64,000 nt of DNA from positions 930,001-994,000 of the forward strand of contig NZ_FQUQ01000004.1 in NCBI RefSeq assembly GCF_900129215.1, read 5' to 3'. Of the stretch, positions 60,926 to 64,000 are shown piece after piece (the stretch's first letter is position 1; every line of letters starts with the position of its first letter). The position numbers were made by a program, and so were the translations under genes. Under the pieces are notes generated by a model. It saw only the letters and a program-made list of their open reading frames with translations, ran no database searches and was not told the origin of the DNA. Origin of the DNA: Pedobacter caeni. Lineage in GTDB: Bacteria > Bacteroidota > Bacteroidia > Sphingobacteriales > Sphingobacteriaceae.

Positions 60926-62092
60926 TTGAAAGAAGTGGAATTCAAGCATTTAATAGAAAAATATCTGGACGGAAAAGCCAGTAAAGCTGAACAGGTATTG
61001 CTATTTAACTTCTATGACCAATTACAGGAAGAAGAAGTGGAATGGGATCCCTCAGTGATGGGTGATGCGGAAGAGGTAGAACGGGTTATTTTGGGAAGGA
61101 TCAATGTAAATGTCGATGCAAACGAGGTAAGGCCACTGATTAAAAGATTCCCATGGTGGTCAGTTGCTGCATCTTTATTGATTCTGTTAAATCTGGGCCT
61201 GTACTTCTACAGTTCGCAAGAAGCCCCTCACAAAGCAACTGAAGAGGCTATATCAAAGATTAAAGCAGGGGGAGACAAAGCTTTTTTAATTCTTGCAAAT
61301 GGAACAAGGTTGAGCTTAACTGATGCAGATACCGGAAAAATCGCGGAGCAGATGGGACTAAAGATTTCAAAATCTGCGGATGGACAGCTGATTTATACAG
61401 TATCAGATACAAAATCATCCTTACAAACGACGAAACCTGTTTACAACAAAATTGAAACCCCTTTGGGTGGAAAATACCAGATTAACCTTCCTGATGGAAC
61501 AAAAGTATGGCTGAATGCAGCTTCCTCTTTACGTTACCCTGTGGTGTTTACCGGCACAGAACGGAGGGTAGAACTTACCGGAGAAGGGTATTTTGAGGTC
61601 TCCAAAGATAAAAACAAAAGATTTATCGTGAGTACTGAAGGGCAGGAACTGAGTGTATTTGGCACTCATTTTAACATCAATGCCTATGCGGATGAGCCTG
61701 CTATAAAAACAACCTTACTGGAAGGCAGTGTCAAAGTAAGTCAAACCAACCAATCAGCCCAAGGTCAACCTGCCCTATCCCGTTTTCTTAACCCCGGCCA
61801 GCAATCGATCTTAAATGCAAAGACCTTTGAAGTGAAGAAGGTAGATACAGAAAGCGCGGTAGACTGGAAAAACGGACGGTTTATATTTAACAATGAAGAC
61901 ATTCAAAGCGCGATGCGCAAACTGTCAAGATGGTATAGTATTAAAGTTTCTTATGAAGGGAATTTTAAGAACATCAATTTTGGCGGTTCCTTTTCAAGAT
62001 CGAATCACCTTGCAGACATTATAAAAATCTTAGAGGCCACAAATGAGTTTAAATTTGAAGTAGAAGGAAGGGAGGTGAAGATTGTAAAATAA
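60926..62092 (+). CDS. FecR-type anti-sigma factor, second copy
   Basis: The 388-residue protein starts with a TTG codon; the N-terminal LIEKYLDGKASKAEQ matches the family beginning, so this start is credible despite the rare codon. It has one membrane segment (about 75-92, WWSVAASLLILLNLGLYF) and a FecR domain with YQINLPDGTKVWLNAASSLRYP, VELTGEGYFEVSKD, VFGTHFNINAY, and a C-terminal DUF4974-like segment. It pairs with the sigma-ECF before it and the STN-containing SusC after it. Confidence 0.93.
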   Translation: MKEVEFKHLIEKYLDGKASKAEQVLLFNFYDQLQEEEVEWDPSVMGDAEEVERVILGRINVNVDANEVRPLIKRFPWWSVAASLLILLNLGLYFYSSQEAPHKATEEAISKIKAGGDKAFLILANGTRLSLTDADTGKIAEQMGLKISKSADGQLIYTVSDTKSSLQTTKPVYNKIETPLGGKYQINLPDGTKVWLNAASSLRYPVVFTGTERRVELTGEGYFEVSKDKNKRFIVSTEGQELSVFGTHFNINAYADEPAIKTTLLEGSVKVSQTNQSAQGQPALSRFLNPGQQSILNAKTFEVKKVDTESAVDWKNGRFIFNNEDIQSAMRKLSRWYSIKVSYEGNFKNINFGGSFSRSNHLADIIKILEATNEFKFEVEGREVKIVK

Positions 62093-62122
62093 ACCTTTAC
62101 TCAGCAGCAGCCCAAAATAAAA

Positions 62123-62147
62123 CCGGAAGTGTTGACTCCACTCCCGG
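62123..62147. other. Hairpin in the second fecR-susC interval
   Basis: CCGGAAGTG (62123-62131) pairs with CACTCCCGG (62139-62147) except for one mismatch, with a 7-base loop, and TTTT follows at 62157. Its location parallels the hairpin at 36266-36287 in the other sigma-ECF/fecR/susC locus. It could be an attenuator or weak terminator. Confidence 0.3.
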
Positions 62148-62259
62148 CAGTAATAGTTTTGGGATTGCCATTCCAAGAATCGATATTTTTTAATCAACCA
62201 AATAACAGCACATGAATGTCATGCGATGTCTGTTGTTGAAACCAAAACTAACCAAATGT

Positions 62260-64000
62260 ATGAAAAATTATACTTTTAATTTATATGGCTCCTGCTGTAT
62301 AAAAAATAAGTTATTCGTTACCATGAAATTTACAGTACTCTTAATTATTTCTGCTTTTATGCAGGTAAGTGCTGCCAGCTTCGCTCAGAAAAACATCTCC
62401 TTATCCGAAAAGAACAGCTCTTTAAAACAGGTATTAAAATCTATTGAAGCCCAAAGCGGATACAGTGTCTTTTTTATCGAGAAAATTATTGATAAAGCGC
62501 TTCCGGTAACGATAGAGGTAAAAGATGTTCCGCTAAAAGAGGCCCTGGACAAATGTTTTGAACATCAACCCATCAGTTATTCCATCCGGGCAAACACAAT
62601 CGTGATCAAAGAAAAGGAGCAAAAAGTCCTTAAAGTCAATATCAGTACCAATGCACAGGATGTAACGGGAACTGTAGTTGACGAAAATGGCCTCGGGATT
62701 CCGGGCGCAAACGTCAGGATCAAAGGAACTGAACGCGGAGGTGTCACAGATTCCAGCGGACAATTTAAACTAAGCAATGTACCGGAAGGAGCTGTCTTAG
62801 TCGTTTCTTATGTGGGCTATTTTACACAGGAGGTGAACATCGGTACAAACAGCCGGATCACGGTTAAAATGGAGGTACAACCCAGCGACCTGACCGAGGT
62901 TGTGGTAGTGGGTTATGGGGCACAAAAGAAGGCCAATCTATCCGGATCTGTAGCCACCATCACTTCTGCTCAGTTGAAAGACCGCCCTGTAACTTCGATG
63001 CAAAACGCCTTGCAGGGATTAACGCCAGGATTAACTATTATACAACGTCCGGGAGATGTGACTACAGTCGGTACAGTAACTTTAAGAGGACGTACCAATC
63101 TCGGCTCCGCCAGTCCGATGTACATCATCGACGGGATACCCGCTACCAGTACCCAGTTTGCCTCCCTGAATCCAAATGATGTAGAAAGCATTTCCGTATT
63201 AAAAGATGCTGCAGCTGCCTCAATTTATGGATCAAGAGCAGCCAATGGCGTATTGGTGATCAATACGAAAAGAGGTAAAGGAGAGGACAAAGGAACGATA
63301 GAGTTCAATACCACTTATGGTTTGCAATCGCCTACCAGGTTACCTAAATATACCAATGCTACAGATTATGCAACGCTGTTGAACGAGGCATTGACCAATG
63401 CAGGAAGAGCCGCTCTGTACACTCCAGAACAAATACAGAAATTTGGCAATGGCAGTGATCCGGACAACTATGCCAATACAGACTGGTATAAACTGGCACT
63501 GAGGAAAAATCCGGCACAAAGCAACTCCACCATCAGCATCAGCAGCGCAGGAAAAGCTACGAACTACTACTTAAGTGCTTCTTACTTAAACCAGCAATCT
63601 CTCGTTCCTAATAAAGACCAGAACAGGTATACCCTGAACTTAAATGCAGATACCAAAATAAATTCAATCTTAAAACTGGGAACGAACATTTCCTATTACC
63701 GTCAGAACTACGATATCGCTGGTGGCGACCTGAGCTGGGTATCCTTAAACAGGTTAACGCCTGTCCTTGCCGCCCGTCAGTCTGATGGTTCCTGGGGAAC
63801 AATTGCCGGAGGGGCCTTATCTACCACACTTGCTGCAGATAACGTATTGAGAAGAATGGAAGAATCAGGGAAAAGCTACAACAGGAACAACTACCTGCAA
63901 ACTGCTGCAACCGCTGTACTGACACCGGTAAAGGGCTTATCCATCAATGGTCTTGCTTCCTTAAAAACAACGAACACCAACTCCTGGGCATTTACCAATA
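62260..64000 (+). CDS. SusC/RagA family TonB-linked transporter with STN domain (3' partial)
   Basis: The frame is open to the right window edge. I chose ATG 62260, whose KNYTFNLYG opening resembles the start of the other STN-type SusC; ATG 62212, 62221 and 62323 are also in frame. Seen: a signal segment ending SAASFAQ, an STN domain (LKQVLKSIEAQSGYSVFF), a CarboxypepD_reg domain (VTGTVVDENGLGIPGANV), and the plug with MYIIDGIPA and SISVLKDAAAASIYGSRAANGV. The STN domain fits signalling to the upstream FecR. A SusD partner is expected beyond the edge. Confidence 0.92.
   Translation, partial: MKNYTFNLYGSCCIKNKLFVTMKFTVLLIISAFMQVSAASFAQKNISLSEKNSSLKQVLKSIEAQSGYSVFFIEKIIDKALPVTIEVKDVPLKEALDKCFEHQPISYSIRANTIVIKEKEQKVLKVNISTNAQDVTGTVVDENGLGIPGANVRIKGTERGGVTDSSGQFKLSNVPEGAVLVVSYVGYFTQEVNIGTNSRITVKMEVQPSDLTEVVVVGYGAQKKANLSGSVATITSAQLKDRPVTSMQNALQGLTPGLTIIQRPGDVTTVGTVTLRGRTNLGSASPMYIIDGIPATSTQFASLNPNDVESISVLKDAAAASIYGSRAANGVLVINTKRGKGEDKGTIEFNTTYGLQSPTRLPKYTNATDYATLLNEALTNAGRAALYTPEQIQKFGNGSDPDNYANTDWYKLALRKNPAQSNSTISISSAGKATNYYLSASYLNQQSLVPNKDQNRYTLNLNADTKINSILKLGTNISYYRQNYDIAGGDLSWVSLNRLTPVLAARQSDGSWGTIAGGALSTTLAADNVLRRMEESGKSYNRNNYLQTAATAVLTPVKGLSINGLASLKTTNTNSWAFTN

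Noticed and set aside
26000-64000. CRISPR arrays, tRNA or rRNA genes
   Set aside because: No regularly spaced repeats and no cloverleaf or rRNA-like stretches seen in any part of the window.

Overview
The window looks like a chromosome segment of a Bacteroidota bacterium, most likely Sphingobacteriaceae and close to Pedobacter. Grounds: three SusC outer-membrane transporters (two with a SusD partner in the window), two sigma-ECF/FecR regulatory pairs, DUF1343 and spondin-domain lipoproteins, TAnnTTTG-type -7 boxes, and weak Shine-Dalgarno signals. No rRNA, tRNA, insertion sequence, prophage or CRISPR array was seen. The genus is inferred from gene content only.

Left part (1-24,800), mostly core genes: the C-terminal part of a TPR plus glycogen-binding-like protein; a degenerate DEAD-box-like ATPase; a DUF2071/DinB-type pair; a two-gene heterodimeric ABC exporter; a LolC/E-like permease; a NamZ-like exo-muramidase lipoprotein; topoisomerase IB; fmt; a class IV aminotransferase next to an RluD-type pseudouridine synthase; a PLP deaminase-family enzyme; a methyltransferase; a SusC/SusD-like pair; and a run of band-7 protein, aspartate kinase and GNAT acetyltransferase.

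Middle (24,800-38,200): one coherent locus on the minus strand. Sigma-ECF, FecR, SusC and SusD are followed, after a terminator, by all four enzymes of trans-4-hydroxy-L-proline degradation (deaminase, ketoglutarate semialdehyde dehydrogenase, 4-hydroxyproline epimerase, FAD D-amino-acid dehydrogenase) and an AraC regulator. I read it as uptake and catabolism of hydroxyproline-containing peptides. A shared 15-bp motif lies upstream of the catabolic operon promoter and upstream of araC, and may be the AraC operator. From 38,480 to 41,450 follows a patch of small DUF4303-like and DUF4272 proteins, one orphan and an Rpn-type PD-(D/E)XK protein, an accessory region resembling immunity-gene islands. 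A Crp/Fnr regulator and an alpha/beta hydrolase follow.

The most striking part is 43,197-52,598, a compact seven-gene minus-strand operon: polyprenyl diphosphate synthase, ispG, dxs, ispH, dxr and two tandem terpene synthases. It carries four of the seven MEP-pathway enzymes, including the entry enzyme and both iron-sulfur steps, plus prenyl elongation and cyclisation. A ferredoxin-NADP reductase gene lies just upstream and could feed electrons to IspG and IspH. The IspH is of the long cyanobacterial/plant type. I infer a terpenoid biosynthetic cluster, possibly for a diterpene.

Right part (54,000-64,000): a secreted thiol peroxidase-like protein and a double-spondin lipoprotein with an AraC regulator; a beta-propeller-like protein and a serine hydrolase; then a second sigma-ECF/FecR pair leading into a SusC that runs off the right edge.
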